From the NCBI GenBank assembly GCA_936440205.1, contig OW387138.1, positions 31,949,541-32,013,540 on the forward strand: a DNA stretch of 64,000 bases. The letters run 5' to 3'. Positions within the stretch are counted from its first letter, which is position 1. Every line of letters begins with the position of its first letter. Source of the DNA: Lepidonotus clava. Taxonomy: Eukaryota > Annelida > Polychaeta > Phyllodocida > Polynoidae. Shown one piece after another: positions 1 to 12,337 of this stretch. The position numbers were made by a program, and so were the translations under genes. The notes beneath the pieces are model-generated. The model ran no database searches, was not told the origin of the DNA, and saw nothing but the letters and a program-made list of their open reading frames with translations.

Positions 1-800
1 CCACCTTTGTTTACTTTGATCATGAACGTCTTCTTATTACAATCTGTGGAAGAGGGATGAGTTAGACGTTTGAGAATGAATCCTAGAGATCTATCAGAAG
101 AAATGGATATACAATGTATATAAGTTATAGAAAGCACTGATGGTAGTTTTTCATTTTCCCTAGGGGTTTGGGAAATCCTTGTATTTTGGATGCCATTTTA
201 ACCAAGTTGCCAATTTGAGCAGATATTTACTATTTTTTGCATAATTTTTCATTGTTTTATGGATATACCTTGCAAAATGAACTAAATTGTAAGTACCAGT
301 AAGCACACATCCTATTCAACTCAATTAAATTAATGGAAATCAATGTAACTCTGTCAGATATGCCTAAAGTCATTGTTCATAGGAATTTCCCCCATTATTT
401 CTATTCATTTGTCTCATGGTCTAATCTCAAAATGTATGTCATAATGTCTTCAAATAATTAAATTTATTTAATCATAATACATATATAAATGATATCATTG
501 AATGAGAAACATTGTAATAATAAAATAGAACAATTTGCATTAGGTTTTCACTTTTGAAGCAATCTAGAAGACATTTTGAAATCAAAATAAGGAATTTCAG
601 GGTTCCAGGGGATTCCCCAGGGATTCCCCTTTGCTATTTTAGATTTTGGGGCTTTTCCCTTTGGCCACTATAGTGGCCTGTGGCAGTGAAAAAGTTAGAT
701 TATATTATAATATCCAGGTTCTGCCAGCAGAATGATGGCCATATATATATGTATACATGTACCATAATTATAACATTTATTTTCTCATTTCTTTTTTTAG
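1..800 (+). other. Upstream intron of the P450 gene
   Basis: AT-rich non-coding sequence that ends in a T-rich tract and AG at 799-800, directly before the first visible P450 exon. I see no exon in it. The missing N-terminal part of the protein (about 130 residues if the enzyme has the usual length near 500) must lie further upstream, outside the window. Confidence 0.7.
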
Positions 801-3800
801 ATGAATGCAGAAATCAATAGATGTGCACTTGCATTAACAGAGAGTTTTATTGAGCCCTCAGAGTCAGGGGAAATGGTCGAGATGAAAGAGTAAGTACCCA
901 TTATCTTCATTGCATGTGAAAAATTACTTTCAGTTTTCTATGTTTCTGTCAAGAGCTTCATCTTTTCTACTTACTTTGGTTTTTTAACAATTAGTTCAAT
1001 TTAGATGAATACAATAATTATTTATTACATGTGTACAATTGGTCGTTTGGGGCTGGAATGTATAACTTTAAGAAATGCCATTGCAATGCAAGTAGGTATG
1101 TTCAAGTGCTAAAAATGAAAAGGATTTTGTGCATATTGCATATAAGGACTTGTCAAATTATCATCACATCCATAAATTTTACCTTCAGATTCTATTCTAT
1201 TCAACAATCCTTTAGTGTCATAGTTACCCATAATACACCCATCCCATTTTACACTAACATTAAAATTTACCATGAAATATTTTCAAAATTACATCTGTGC
1301 TTATCCCATGAAGATAGTTGCATAATAAAAAATAACCAAAGCACTCTTGTTGATGATTGCTCCTAAAATGTGTAAAATGCAGCTTTATAATTATATTGGC
1401 CTTTTCCCCATAGGAACCAATGTTAAAGCATGTAAGCCCAACCTATAATGTCCAACCCTATTTTTATTTACCCTGAAATACAGCATTTTGATTGGCTGAC
1501 AAACCTGCAAATCTGCCAATTGGTAAAATTTAAGAAATCATAACTTTTGTCAGTCCTTCAGGATGCAGAGAAATATAATTCTTTATTTCAGTAACCCCAA
1601 CTCTAGGAGACAAGGCTGGCCTGTATCATAATTTTGTCCAGCCCTGGGAAATACTCAATGTGGGATTGGCTTATTAGCCATACTTTAGGTATTTTTAGTA
1701 CTCTAATTCAACCAAAACTAAAATACCATTTCTAAATAAACATTATATGTTTACAGGGATGGTTATACCTTGTCAAGAGTTATGTTGTGGACATTTTCCT
1801 GAACAATGTCAGTCCTCCTTTGAAGAACTTGCAGATTTTTGGGTCTGTTTGAATGTGGTCTGAAGACATCTAGTGTAATAGAATATTGGATCTCTGTATG
1901 GGTTTTCCTTTTCCCATAAATTGTGTTACATGACAGTTCCCCTAATAGAATAACACCATATTTGTGTTTTTTCCTAGGTACATGGGAGCATTTACTATGG
2001 ATGTGATAGCCAGCACAGGATTTGGTATCCGATTGGATACACATAAAGACAGGAACAGTGCCTTCGTTCAGCATGCACGCAATGCATTTGATTTCAAACT
2101 GACGCATCCACTGCAGTTTCTGAGGAGTAAGATTTGTTAACTTAAAAGATGCGTGCGTTCACGTGCACAAACACACAGCTAGCATACAGAGAGAGAGAGA
2201 TATACATGATTTTTTATTCATTAACATTTGACATATTAACCTCATTATTTATGTCATTAGGAGTAGCTACTCAGAATAGAAGATCTGTAAATAATGATTT
2301 CTTGATAAGCATCTAAATTTCCTATCACAATTATTTGTTCTATTTGTAAAACATGGACTGCTTTCTTTTATATATTCACATTACAGTTGTTTCACCGGCT
2401 TTTAATAGTTTCATGAGCAAGCTTGGATTCCCTTTGAGGTTAATGCCTAAAGAGACAGAGGATTTCTTTCAAGAAATAGCAAAACAGGCCATGGAAATAA
2501 GAAAGTCTGATGCTGACCAGGTATTTTTTCCCCATATGATCACTCTAAACATTCGCAACAGGTTGCAAAATATTATTGTGACTACAAGCTTTCCTTCACT
2601 ATGGACCCTGCCATCACAGTGGCTCCACCTATAGACCTATACTGTCATTCCACTAAAATTTAAATCTACAGTTGAGGAATTTAATCTTATTGCCCAACCT
2701 GTTTAATTTACACCTTGTGTTTCAAAACAAGAATGTTTTAGGTCAATGTCAGGGAAGAGAAACAATTTATCATTAATTTTTACAATATTTTTTTTCATCT
2801 TCAGTCCAGAGTTGACTTTCTTCAGCTTATGATCAAGGCTCAACGTGGAGAAAACATCAAAGACCATGAAGACACTGACACAGATGCTGATAACCAGGGA
2901 AATGACACAGGTTATTCTAAAATTTCTTGCAGTTTTATATACCTCGTTGTGCCGTTGTTGTGGTACTTACATGAGCACCTAAACATGACAAAAGTCCACA
3001 TTAGGGGCCTTCCATAAAGTATGTATGCACCAAGGGGGGGAGGCGGGATCTGGAATTTTTGAAAATGTGCGTATGTTCCAGTACATATTCAATGCATACT
3101 TTAGTCCAAGGGGGGGTGGGGGGTCTGGGATTTAAAAAAATGTGCATACGTACTTAATTGAAGGCCCCTTAACGTCTAAGATATGTGGGGGCACCCTTAT
3201 GGATTGCATTTGATTCATTACATGCTAAGAACTTTCAATTAGGCCTCAGAGAACGTAATGGCCAATGCCGTCCATGCTAAACATGAGAGGCGCCATTAAC
3301 TAGGTCACTGCGTTGTACTTTCAGTAATTGTTGATGTCATACTTTCATAATTGTTGACAGCCAGAATCATGAAAATAACTACGGCATATCTTAGAAAACA
3401 TGTTTGTGCAACTTATAATGGAAGGACAGACCTAATGGTTTGATATTTATTTCAATTTGAAGGCGACACAACTTGGACCATTACCTAAAGTTATCACAAT
3501 TTTCGGTCTCCTCGTGCAGTAGTTGTTCCGTTGGATCTGGGATAATCAGGGCTCATCCTCATCCTTCCATGGATCCTGAGGCCCCTCCAAAGCCTCTATC
3601 TCTCTCCCAGTCAGAGTAGGATTGTCCTCCCCCTCTGATAAGTCCCCATAGTGCTCTGCAAAGACAAAGTAATCCTCCAAGAGTTCTCGCCATTGATCGT
3701 CGTTGGCGCCAACATGAAGATTAGTCTGTACTATTGTGTTTAGCACTGCTGCCATGGCTTTCTCACATTACTTAGGGGTTGCCATTGCCTCCAAACTCTC

Positions 3801-6800
3801 TTGGGATCCAAACTGCACTTGCAGTTAGAACAATTAAACTCTTGTTATCATGTCAGGCCTCATTAAACAAGCAGCTGCTTCTGCCAATCGGACCTTTAAA
3901 TTTCGTAAACAGTCCCACTTCCACAGAGCCGAGAGCATCTCAGCCAATCAGAGTGCTTGGATCGCACAATGTGACATCCTTAGCAATGTTTGTTTAAGGC
4001 AATGGCATTTGCAATCCGTCTTCTGATTGGTCTATCCCCATCCAAATTCAAAATCCGGCCATGCCATTGGCTAGAGGAGGTCCCATGCTTTCCAGTGGTA
4101 CCAAAAGTTCTTGGATTCTTGACTCCTAAAAAGGGCTCACAAGTCAGCAAAGTTGATAAAAATCGGCGTCTCAGGGTTTTATTATAATATTTTGGGAAAT
4201 GATCGTCCTGATATTAAAGAATAAGAAAATGCAAAAAAGTCATTTTTGATGGTTGACCCGATTTCCGACTTCAGAGCCCCATATGTAAGTTCAACTTCAT
4301 GCGACTTGCAACTGATTTTGTGGGATCGGGTCACATATTGTTCAGAGTTCTGTATCATGACAACTTTCAATTATATATTGCTAGCCTACACTGATAGGGA
4401 GGAAATAGGCTGTAGCTATGAGTATGTGATGAGGATGTCATTTATTCATTTTCATAAAAAAATGTTTTCCCTACAATTTTGCAAAACGAGAAAAGGGATA
4501 ATCGTTCATTATACTCTAAGAGGGAAAAAGATGTTTAGAATACCATTTTGATTATGTTACAAAATCAGCATGTGAAATACGGGCTTTAAGATTGTTATTT
4601 CATTTCAGCTATTTCTACTGACGCGATCCTTGCCAATGCTCTACTTTTCTTCGTTGCTGGCTATGACACTACAGCTTCATCATTGAGTTTCTTCATGCAC
4701 AACATGGCTGTCAACCCTGACATCCAGGAGAAGGTTGTTGAAGAGATCAACACTGTTGTCAGAAACAAGGTATTGTTACTGCCTTAAAGCTCACACTCAA
4801 AGATCTCTGTTTCAAAATTCAGATCTAACCTATTATATCTTAGGCAGGATGCAGTCATAAAGGGCATGGACACTCAAACATAAGGCTATGCACTATGTTT
4901 CTAAGTGTGAAGCCAGACTCTCACTTTAAGTTTGAACTTGGAGGAGGCAAGACTGGACACAGTGTGTGACGTCTTGGGAGGCATTGGATCACCACTTTTA
5001 TCTATGGCCAAAATGAAAATGCATGTGATTCACAAAGTATAAATCAGAGAGCATGACAATATTGGAATTGAAAGTTACATATTTTTCTTTACACTCTACA
5101 ATTTTTAATTTTCAAAGCAGTAGTTCTAGTCTTATAAATTCTCAATTGTTACTAAGAGTCATAACCAAGGTAGGCCTTATGGCTCCCCTCACGTCATGGG
5201 CTATAGTTTACATTGTGTGGCATGTTTGTAACCCATACCCAACTTGTCCAGAGTGTCCAGCTTGAAAATGTTGTATTTCATATTTAAACTGTGCCTATCC
5301 TGTGACTGTCCTCAACATCACCAATTTGTAAAAGGAACAATTTAATGATTAAATTGTCTTTTTGTGTCTTCTTTAAAGCAAACCACAATGCAAAATTATC
5401 AAAATTTAGTAAATTTTTTAAATTTTCAAAATCGATCCTGACATCTTCAACTACACTCATATAAATCATATTGCCAGTTAAAATCAGATATTGGTGGCTA
5501 GAAGTCGATAATTATGATCCTTGGAAAGAGGATCTGTTTGTTTTTGTTTTCTGGTCTGCAATCAACTTGTTGGGGAATCCCCCCCACGTGACCCAACTGC
5601 CCCATAATCAGTGATGTCATCTTCAGGGTCAATAGGTCAATTCCTCCCCTTTCCTTTCTGTACTGAGCCAGGCTCATCCATGTTTGCCTCCTCTCAATTC
5701 CCACATCATTCTCCACCCAAAATAATACTTATTAGAGACTCTGCTAGCAGAGTGAAAATGCAGGGGGGATTCCGGAAATGACATTTTGATGATGTCATCA
5801 GTTTTTGGGTAAACAATCTAGGTATTTGTGTGGACCACACAACAGACCAAAACAAGTCAGAAAATGAGTATTCATGACAGTCTAAATCTGTTTTTGAATA
5901 GAATTTTGCATACCATTCTGTTATCAGATGACACATGATCATACATAGTTTGTAAACAAACAAAGTTCACTGAAAATTTTATTTGACAATATATAACTGA
6001 TTTGCATTGTGGTTTGCTTTAAGGCCATAATCAATTATAATGGACCATGAGCATTGCTCCCGATATTTGGTAACAAGTTGGTAACATCGGAAGAATACCT
6101 AAAAATCTTTTCCCTATAACTTTAGCGATGCCAAAGATCTGCAAAAGTATTTAGGGTGTAATCAATATGCTGGTGGGTGAAGACTGCCAATTGGATCTCA
6201 TAAAGCAGAACATATCAGAAAAATGTCTGAGCTTAACGCAGCAATGTAGTGGAATACAACCTGTAAGTCTTACAACCTCTAAGTCTTACAAGCTGTAAGA
6301 CTAAATTCCATTATTGGCAAAGAATCATAAGATATGACTTAATCCCACATAACTCAGTATTCACTAATCATTACCGATCTATTTTTCTAGGATGTAGTGG
6401 ACTACAGCTGTGCTCAGGAGATGCAATATTTGGATAAATGCATCCAAGAGTCTTTGAGGATGTATCCAATTGCAATGCAGTAAATATAATACATATACAT
6501 ATCTTTTTTTCCATTTGTAGAATTAGGTTTTAGGGAACCATGCATAAATTTTAATGAATAAATCATCATTGTATGGTATTTGAACTAATGCTGATATCTT
6601 ATGTCAATCAGGGTTCTCCCCATAGCCCGGCGCGCCCGGCGCACGCCGGGCTGTGAACTGCTAGCGCCGGGCTGTAAAAATTTGGAAAAAAATGAAAAAA
6701 TGAAAAAAAAAAAAAAACATTTTTTTTTTTTTTTTTTTTTTCCAAATTTTTTTTTTTGGGTGTGACTCGGCCAGGGATAAATCCCAAGACCCCCAAGACT

Positions 6801-9800
6801 CGCAACCCTACCCAGGGATCCCCCTACCCTGTCCTTGAGAATGGAGGTTTCCCTCTAAAGGCCATGATCCATGATGTGATTTTGGACTGATTTTGAAAAT
6901 AGGTTTATTAAATAATCACTTCTTTTTTTTATACAATTTACAAATAGTTTTTTCACAAGGAATATTTACTCCAAAAATGAATGGTGAGACGAAGCTTTGG
7001 TGTTACTCCAAATATGCAAAAAATGTATAAGAAGAAAATTGGTTGGCCCTTTGACGTATTGTGGATCACACGCTTAAGCCAAGGCCACAAAGGGGAAGCT
7101 CACGTGTCTTCATGAGTCAGTGATCACAGAGACTGGCGAGGTCACTGGGCTTAAAACCTATCATTTTTAAAGTTGCAAATACTCATGAACCCCTCATTGA
7201 AAATATCTGAAATTTTATCATGTCAAACATGAAGATTAAAAATCATATGAAACCTGTCTTACTTCCTCAAAATTTTGATGCATTTAGTAAGAAAAATGGG
7301 GTCAAACCTATGAGTTTTATATACTCTATGGGACTTCTAGCCTTCCTTCCCCCTTGTGTGGCACTGTCTAGTGTTAATCATGTGCAAGGGTGTTTTTCTG
7401 GACACAGGTGGGACCAGATGATTTATCCTTTAAAGACAGATCTACTTAAGACAAGAGTCAGTAGTATTGGACAAGTTTGTGTGCACACACACACACTCAC
7501 ACACACACACACACACACCAGTGTCCGAAATTAAGCTGCGCCCTGCGCCCGGCGCACACATTTTTAGGGCCGGGTGCCCGATTTTTTGAGCTATGCACCC
7601 GTCATGTGCACATTTTTCAGGGCTTTCATCATTACTATATATTAGGAGGATGTAAACACCAAATTTCAGGCGCACAGCTCTATGAACAGTGCACCCAGTG
7701 GGTGCATGTGATTTAAGCTTAATTTCGGACACTGCACACACACACACACACACACACCCACCTCTCCCAGCCCTATATCAAAGAGAGAAGTCCTACCAGT
7801 TGCCCCTGTCCCCTTCAAAACTATCCTGGCTCTATATCAAAGGGAGATGTCCTACCTATCAAAGGGGAAAGTCCTGTCAGTCACCCCGTCCCCTCCACAC
7901 TTATCCAGACTTTCCATCAAAGGAAGAAGTCCTATCAGTCACCCCCTCTGCCCCTAAAAGGGAACCCTTCCCTTACCCTGAATCCCATACCCATACAAAT
8001 TAAAAATATTCGGGGAAAAATTAATATTACTTAAGCCCACCAAAGTACCTTAGAATGCCTCAGATTGCATGAATGAGAGGTCATATTCTAAAAATTTTCC
8101 TAGGGGTGGCCCCCGTACCCCCCAAAGGGAACCCCTCCCTTACCATGAATTCCATGCCAAGACAAATTCAAAATATTAGGGGAAAATTAATATTTCTTAA
8201 GCCCACCAAAGTACCTTAGAATGCCTCAGATTGCATGAATGAGAGGTCATATTTTTAAAAATTTTCCTGGGGGTGCCCCCTAAACCCTCCAAAGGGAACC
8301 CCTCCCTTATCATGAAATCCATACCCAGACCAAATTCAAAATATTAGGGGAAAAGAATTATTCTTACTTATGTTCACCAAAGTACTGTAGAATGCCTAAG
8401 ATTGCATGAATGAGGGGTCATATTTTTAAAATTTTCCTGGGGGTGACCCCCCATACCCCCCAAAAGGAATCCCTCCCTTACCACAAATTCCATACCAAGA
8501 CAAATTCAAAATATTAGGGGATAAGAATTATTCTTACTTATGTTCACCAAAGTACTGTAGAATGCCTAAGATTGCATGAATGAGGGGTCATATTTTTAAA
8601 ATTTTCCTGGGGGTGACCCCCCATACCCCCCAAAAGGAATCCCTCCCTTACCACAAATTCCATACCAAGACAAATTCAAAATATTAGGGGATAAGAATTA
8701 TTCTTACTTATGTTCACCAAATACTGTAGAATGCCTCAGATTGCATGAATGAGAGGTCATATTTAAAAAACCCTCCCATACTCTCCCCGTTGCTTCTTCG
8801 CAGCAACTAGTGCGCCGGGCTGTGAAATTTTCCTGGGGAGAACCCTGGTCAATGTAATTTAAATCATTAGAGGATGTAGCCTATCCATATCACACATATA
8901 TGTGCTGAGAATATTGTATTTCTATGTCAAATATTTTCATATTCTAGTATTGTTGTTCCTCCTGTTATAATTAATTTTACAGTGTACATTCAGGATTATG
9001 ATAATATGTAATCCATAATGAAATCATGCTATATCGTTTATTACTAACCATTTTACACACAGCATGAACCGCGAAGCAACCAGGGATGTAACCATCAAAG
9101 GATTTTTCATCAGAAAGGGATTGAACATTGGATTACCTTTTTATGGCATTCACCATGATCCTGCCAAGTGGCCAGAACCAGAGAAGTTTGATCCAGAAAG
9201 GTAAGCATGCATAGTGCCTTAATATCCAGAAAAAAATGAAACACAAGTTCACAGTAGTTCACTCTTTTTTTGTAACATTTTGGATTATTTGTATATTTAT
9301 ACTGACACTACATCAGAAGGAACTAGTTTCCATTGCAGTTCAAGTCCATTTTCTACATTATATGGTATAACTAATAATATCTAAAATAACTAAAGTACGT
9401 TTAATCTACATTAAATGACACTTTCCAAGTGAACCACACAGCACTTGCACCTTGTGCTTGTTAAAAGTGGAGGTCATTTATTGGGCCAACAAAGCAATCT
9501 CATTGGTGATTATGTTTCTCAAGTAGTATTATCCTTGCAAAGCACCCAAAATAAATGCAATTCTTAGTTGTAAATACTTCTTGTAACAGAAATAATTGAT
9601 AGCCTTGAGAACATTTTGAATATGAAACATTAAAAAGATATCCATATTCCAATCAATAAAGTTCACATATTTAATAGAATAGGAGTGACTCTTGCAACCT
9701 GGTAATTTCAAGTTGCATAGATTAAAAAGGGTTCTCATTTTGGTAGATTTTCACCTGAGAACAAAAAGAACCGAAACCCCTTCCATTACCTGCCATTCGG

Positions 9801-10364
9801 CTATGGACCCAGGAACTGCATTGGGATGAGACTGGCCCTCCTTGAGCTGAAGGTTGCCATCTGCCACGTCCTCAGGAAGTTTAAGGTCACTCCATGTGAA
9901 AAAACTGAGGTAGTTGATTAATTTCTTTATAATTCTTATCAAGTTCTATTTCACGTAATTTCTATAAAATGACCAAGGAATATGTATCGGAGGGAGATGG
10001 CAGATCACCTAACTTATCCGAGAACTTACCCTGGTCAACAGTACATAATTGGAGTTTGTGAGAAAATGTGAGTCTGAAGTTATTTTCTTAGTACAATCGT
10101 TAATACAAATAGGGAAGACAGTCATTATTAGGGTCAGCACGATGGGCAGACACACAACAGTTCTTGTTTACAGAGCTTTGTTATGGTACGCACCTGTGAT
10201 TCTACTTGCCAATGTTCTACAGTTCTATGATGTGCTTGCTCATAAACTCTACTACTTTACTATTTGTGTCCTTTCAGATTCCTATCAAAATTGCTCCAGC
10301 GCCAGGGCTCTTGAAGCCAAAAAATGGGATCTGGCTGAAGATGGTTCCTCGAAATGATGAATAA
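801..10364 (+). CDS. Cytochrome P450, CYP3A-like (clan 3), 5'-partial, nine exons
   Basis: Heme-thiolate monooxygenase, expected to sit in the ER membrane and oxidise lipophilic substrates. Exons by GT-AG sites and phase: 801-889, 1978-2126, 2387-2520, 2805-2910, 4609-4769, 6391-6479, 9063-9200, 9747-9909, 10278-10364 (TAA 10362-10364). They encode 371 residues in one continuous frame. Motifs in order: substrate-recognition region with [16 protein letters not shown] (exon 2), I-helix oxygen-activation motif AGYDTT (exon 5), K-helix ExxR as ESLR (exon 6), PERF (exon 7/8 junction), heme loop [10 protein letters not shown] with the ligand cysteine (exon 8). Exon sizes 89, 149, 161 and 163 equal those I recall for vertebrate CYP3A, and 89+138 equals its 227-bp exon. 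The beginning lies outside the window. Thromboxane synthase (CYP5) is the main alternative within the clan. No internal break is seen, so it should be functional. Confidence 0.93.
3004..3168. mobile_element. PIF/Harbinger-type MITE, copy 1
   Basis: 165-bp non-coding element in the fourth visible P450 intron (2911-4608). The terminal inverted repeats begin GGGGCCTTCCATAAAGTA and end as the near-complement closing in GGCCCC. They are flanked by a TTA duplication (3001-3003 and 3169-3171). Three-base TWA target duplications and GGG-initial termini are typical of PIF/Harbinger MITEs. Two further full copies with the same ends lie at 13309 and 39560. Confidence 0.8.
3546..3755 (-). CDS. Possible intronic mini-gene: acidic 69-residue protein
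   Basis: Open frame on the strand opposite to the P450 gene, within one of its introns. The start has a strong Kozak context (GCCATGG), the N-terminus reads [13 protein letters not shown], and the tail is very acidic (PWKDEDEP, with a GEDNP segment before it). A poly(A) signal AATAAA follows on the same strand at 3451-3446, and a CCAAT-rich promoter-like stretch precedes it. I do not recognise the protein; no transmembrane segment or cysteine motif is seen. It could be a small host gene, the first exon of a larger gene, or the leftover of a DNA transposon. Confidence 0.35.
   Translation of the reverse strand: MAAVLNTIVQTNLHVGANDDQWRELLEDYFVFAEHYGDLSEGEDNPTLTGREIEALEGPQDPWKDEDEP
3880..4070 (-). 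promoter_or_regulatory. CCAAT-rich promoter-like stretch
   Basis: Four CCAAT/ATTGG boxes lie within about 180 bases: GCCAATCGG near 3886, GCCAATCAG near 3941, TGATTGG near 4024 and CCATTGG near 4064. A TATA-like TTTAAA lies near 3896. All are 130-310 bases upstream of the start of the antisense 69-residue frame. Such clusters are common in small strong promoters; function here is inferred. Confidence 0.3.
7483..7757. repeat. CA microsatellite split by a MITE
   Basis: (CA)n tracts at about 7483-7518 and 7735-7757 are the two halves of one microsatellite interrupted by the 216-bp nested element. Open frames here rich in His-Thr or Val-Cys are repeat artefacts. Confidence 0.85.
7519..7734. mobile_element. 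Nested 216-bp MITE
   Basis: Perfect 18-bp terminal inverted repeats, CAGTGTCCGAAATTAAGC at 7519-7536 and its complement at 7717-7734. The interior is GC-rich and non-coding. It sits inside a CA microsatellite, so an eight-base duplication of CACACACA type cannot be told from the background. The CAG...CTG termini would suit a hAT-type MITE. Confidence 0.8.
7957..8768. repeat. 168-170-bp tandem array, about five units
   Basis: Each unit holds AAAGGGAACCCCTCCCTTACC, a block ending AAATATTAGGGG, then CACCAAAGTACC and AGATTGCATGAATGAG. Unit starts are near 7957, 8124, 8291, 8462 and 8632. The third-to-fourth and fourth-to-fifth units are almost identical over 170 bases, which indicates recent local duplication. 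The array is internal to the 2.24-kb element. Confidence 0.85.
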
Positions 10365-11388
10365 GAAAGTAATCTAAAACAACATATATCTGAATGTTAA
10401 GGAGTATTGCATGGTAATTCTGACACAATCTCATTTGAGAAAACAAAATTGCTATATTGATGGTTAAGGACAAATTGATATCATAATATCATATTTGAGT
10501 CATAATGGTTGAAGTGATAATTGTCCCTGAACATGTATGGATATTCATCATATTTGGAAGCTCCAGTGTTCAACCAACAAGGTTATATCACTGAGAAGGG
10601 TAACTCTCTACATATAGTTTTCTCCCCTCAGTGACGTTTTGTATGTATGCAAGCCCAGCACCACCAAACATACTAACATTACTGGTTTGTCCCATTCATA
10701 CTGGGATCACTGCATGTAGAACTCAACCAATCAGGATACAGATTGAAAGAGAGGTAATACGGGTCTTTGTGTTAACTTTGGGTGAATGCACCCATTGTTG
10801 CAGTAGCCGTTGGACTGTCCAGACCACCCTTAATCAAAAGGGCTTTCTTGAACTGTATTAGACTATTACAATGAAAACACATAACTGATAGATTAACGAT
10901 TAACAGTAAAATAAAACCCTATAGTTCAAAAGTACAAAAAAAAAACTGCCACTGCAATTTCCAATAGACTCAGTATATAACAAGTATAGACAATTACACA
11001 AATGTTATAAAAAACACTTACCATTTGTGAGATTAGTTATAGCTCACTTGAATAAACTTTAAAATATGAGCATTTGAATGATATTTTCTTGGATCATTTT
11101 AGGTAATATTACTCCATTCAGAAACATATTGCATACTCTCTTGAGTCTCCAATTATCTTAAATAGCATATGATATTTTTAAAAAACATTTACTTAACTGT
11201 ATTAAGAACTTTTTAGTTCTTAATACACCTCCCAGGTGGCGCCCTGAAGGGAAGTGAGTACCTTTAAATCTTAAGCGTGAGCAAATGTATAATCAAAGCC
11301 TAGAAAACTGGACTAGGTATAAAAAATTGTATACTCTTCCGAGAAAAAAGTCAATTTGCCCCAGCTTCCTGTACGTCTGATAATGCTA

Positions 11389-11390
<2 letters not shown>
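10365..11390. other. 3' flank of the P450 gene
   Basis: No gene is seen. The sequence is AT-rich with no clear canonical AATAAA close to the stop codon. The sequence CCTCCCAGGTGGCGCC near 11228 resembles half of a CTCF site. Confidence 0.5.

Positions 11391-11392
<2 letters not shown>

Positions 11393-11450
<58 letters not shown>
11393..11450. repeat. TA microsatellite
   Basis: About 29 TA units. The Tyr-Ile frames over it are artefacts. Confidence 0.95.
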
Positions 11451-11454
<4 letters not shown>

Positions 11455-11882
11455 ATATACATAAAACATAATACTGAAACCGTATGCCTTCTGGCTTGCA
11501 TATTGATATCCTTCCCATTCACTGAGATTTTAGACTGGGTTGTGCCCCACAATGTCGGTTGACAATGCAGGACGATATAGAAGCGGATTTGTGGATAGGA
11601 AGGTTTGGAGATTACGAAGCATCTGAACTGATAGAAATGTGCTGGTCATCGCAGATTATCCTAAAGCAAATTCATGTGTGCACGTATGTGTTACATATAT
11701 GAATCCCCAGAATATTCTAGAGCAACCTTTGATTTGTGTACATACTCAACATTAGTTATGTGAACGCGCAGGTTAGATAAGACGTTGTCAATCATTATTG
11801 CGTCATTCACAAAGGGGCATAGTGCAGGGTCCGGCGTGGGCGAACAGTCCTCACTTATAAATGGCCCTAGTCTGTTAAATTC

Positions 11883-12085
11883 GACATGGCGACATGGCCA
11901 TGTCATCAAATCGACATGCGACATGAGGTTAATGACATGATTGAAAAAATAAACGACATGACATGGCTTGCTTCTTAAAATTCGACATGGGACATGGCAG
12001 CATCTTAGAGGGGACATGCGGCATGGGGAGTTAAGGGACAGGAGACATTACTATTTCTGAAATTCGACATGCGACATTGAGACCC
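11883..12085. repeat. Degenerate GACATG short-motif cluster
   Basis: About eleven exact GACATG words in roughly 200 bases, often as TTCGACATGG or CGACATGCGACATG, at irregular spacing. There is no TIR or fixed unit length. It looks like an eroded short tandem repeat. Confidence 0.6.
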
Positions 12086-12337
12086 CCTCCCCCATCAAGG
12101 GCCCCTTATAACCTCACCCAGCCCAGTATAAACTGGGATCCGCACCACCAACAACGTCAGAAGCACGCCCTACTGCCAACCTTGTTCTACCTCGTGACCG
12201 ACGGATTTTACCTCAAAGGTAGGGCACCTTTACAAGTATAAACGTCAAACCATTAATCGCATTTCACTTGAAATTGCCATGACGGACTAATGTGATCTAT
12301 CACTCGATAAAAAAAGTAAGTTTCTCGTTCACAAACA

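Larger units (their letters stand above)
6609..8847. mobile_element. 2.24-kb inverted-repeat element in a P450 intron
   Basis: Terminal inverted repeats CAGGGTTCTCCCCA (6609) and TGGGGAGAACCCTG (ending 8847), with sub-terminal GC-rich blocks related to GCGCCGGGCTGTGAA at both ends. The element is flanked by the six-base duplication GTCAAT (6603-6608 and 8848-8853). No transposase is seen, so it is non-autonomous. The interior holds a poly(A)/poly(T) inverted patch (6680-6755), a nested MITE in a CA microsatellite, degenerate ~66-bp repeats (7760-7950) and a 168-bp tandem array. A six-base duplication does not fit hAT (8) or Harbinger (3), so the superfamily is left open. Confidence 0.75.

Noticed and set aside
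7220-8003. Frames across the CA repeats
   Set aside because: His-Thr and Val-Cys runs from a microsatellite within a transposon.
7957-8768. Regular repeats considered as a CRISPR array
   Set aside because: Contiguous 168-170-bp tandem units without unique spacers in a eukaryotic intron.
11313-11562. Tyr-Ile-rich frames
   Set aside because: Products of the TA microsatellite.
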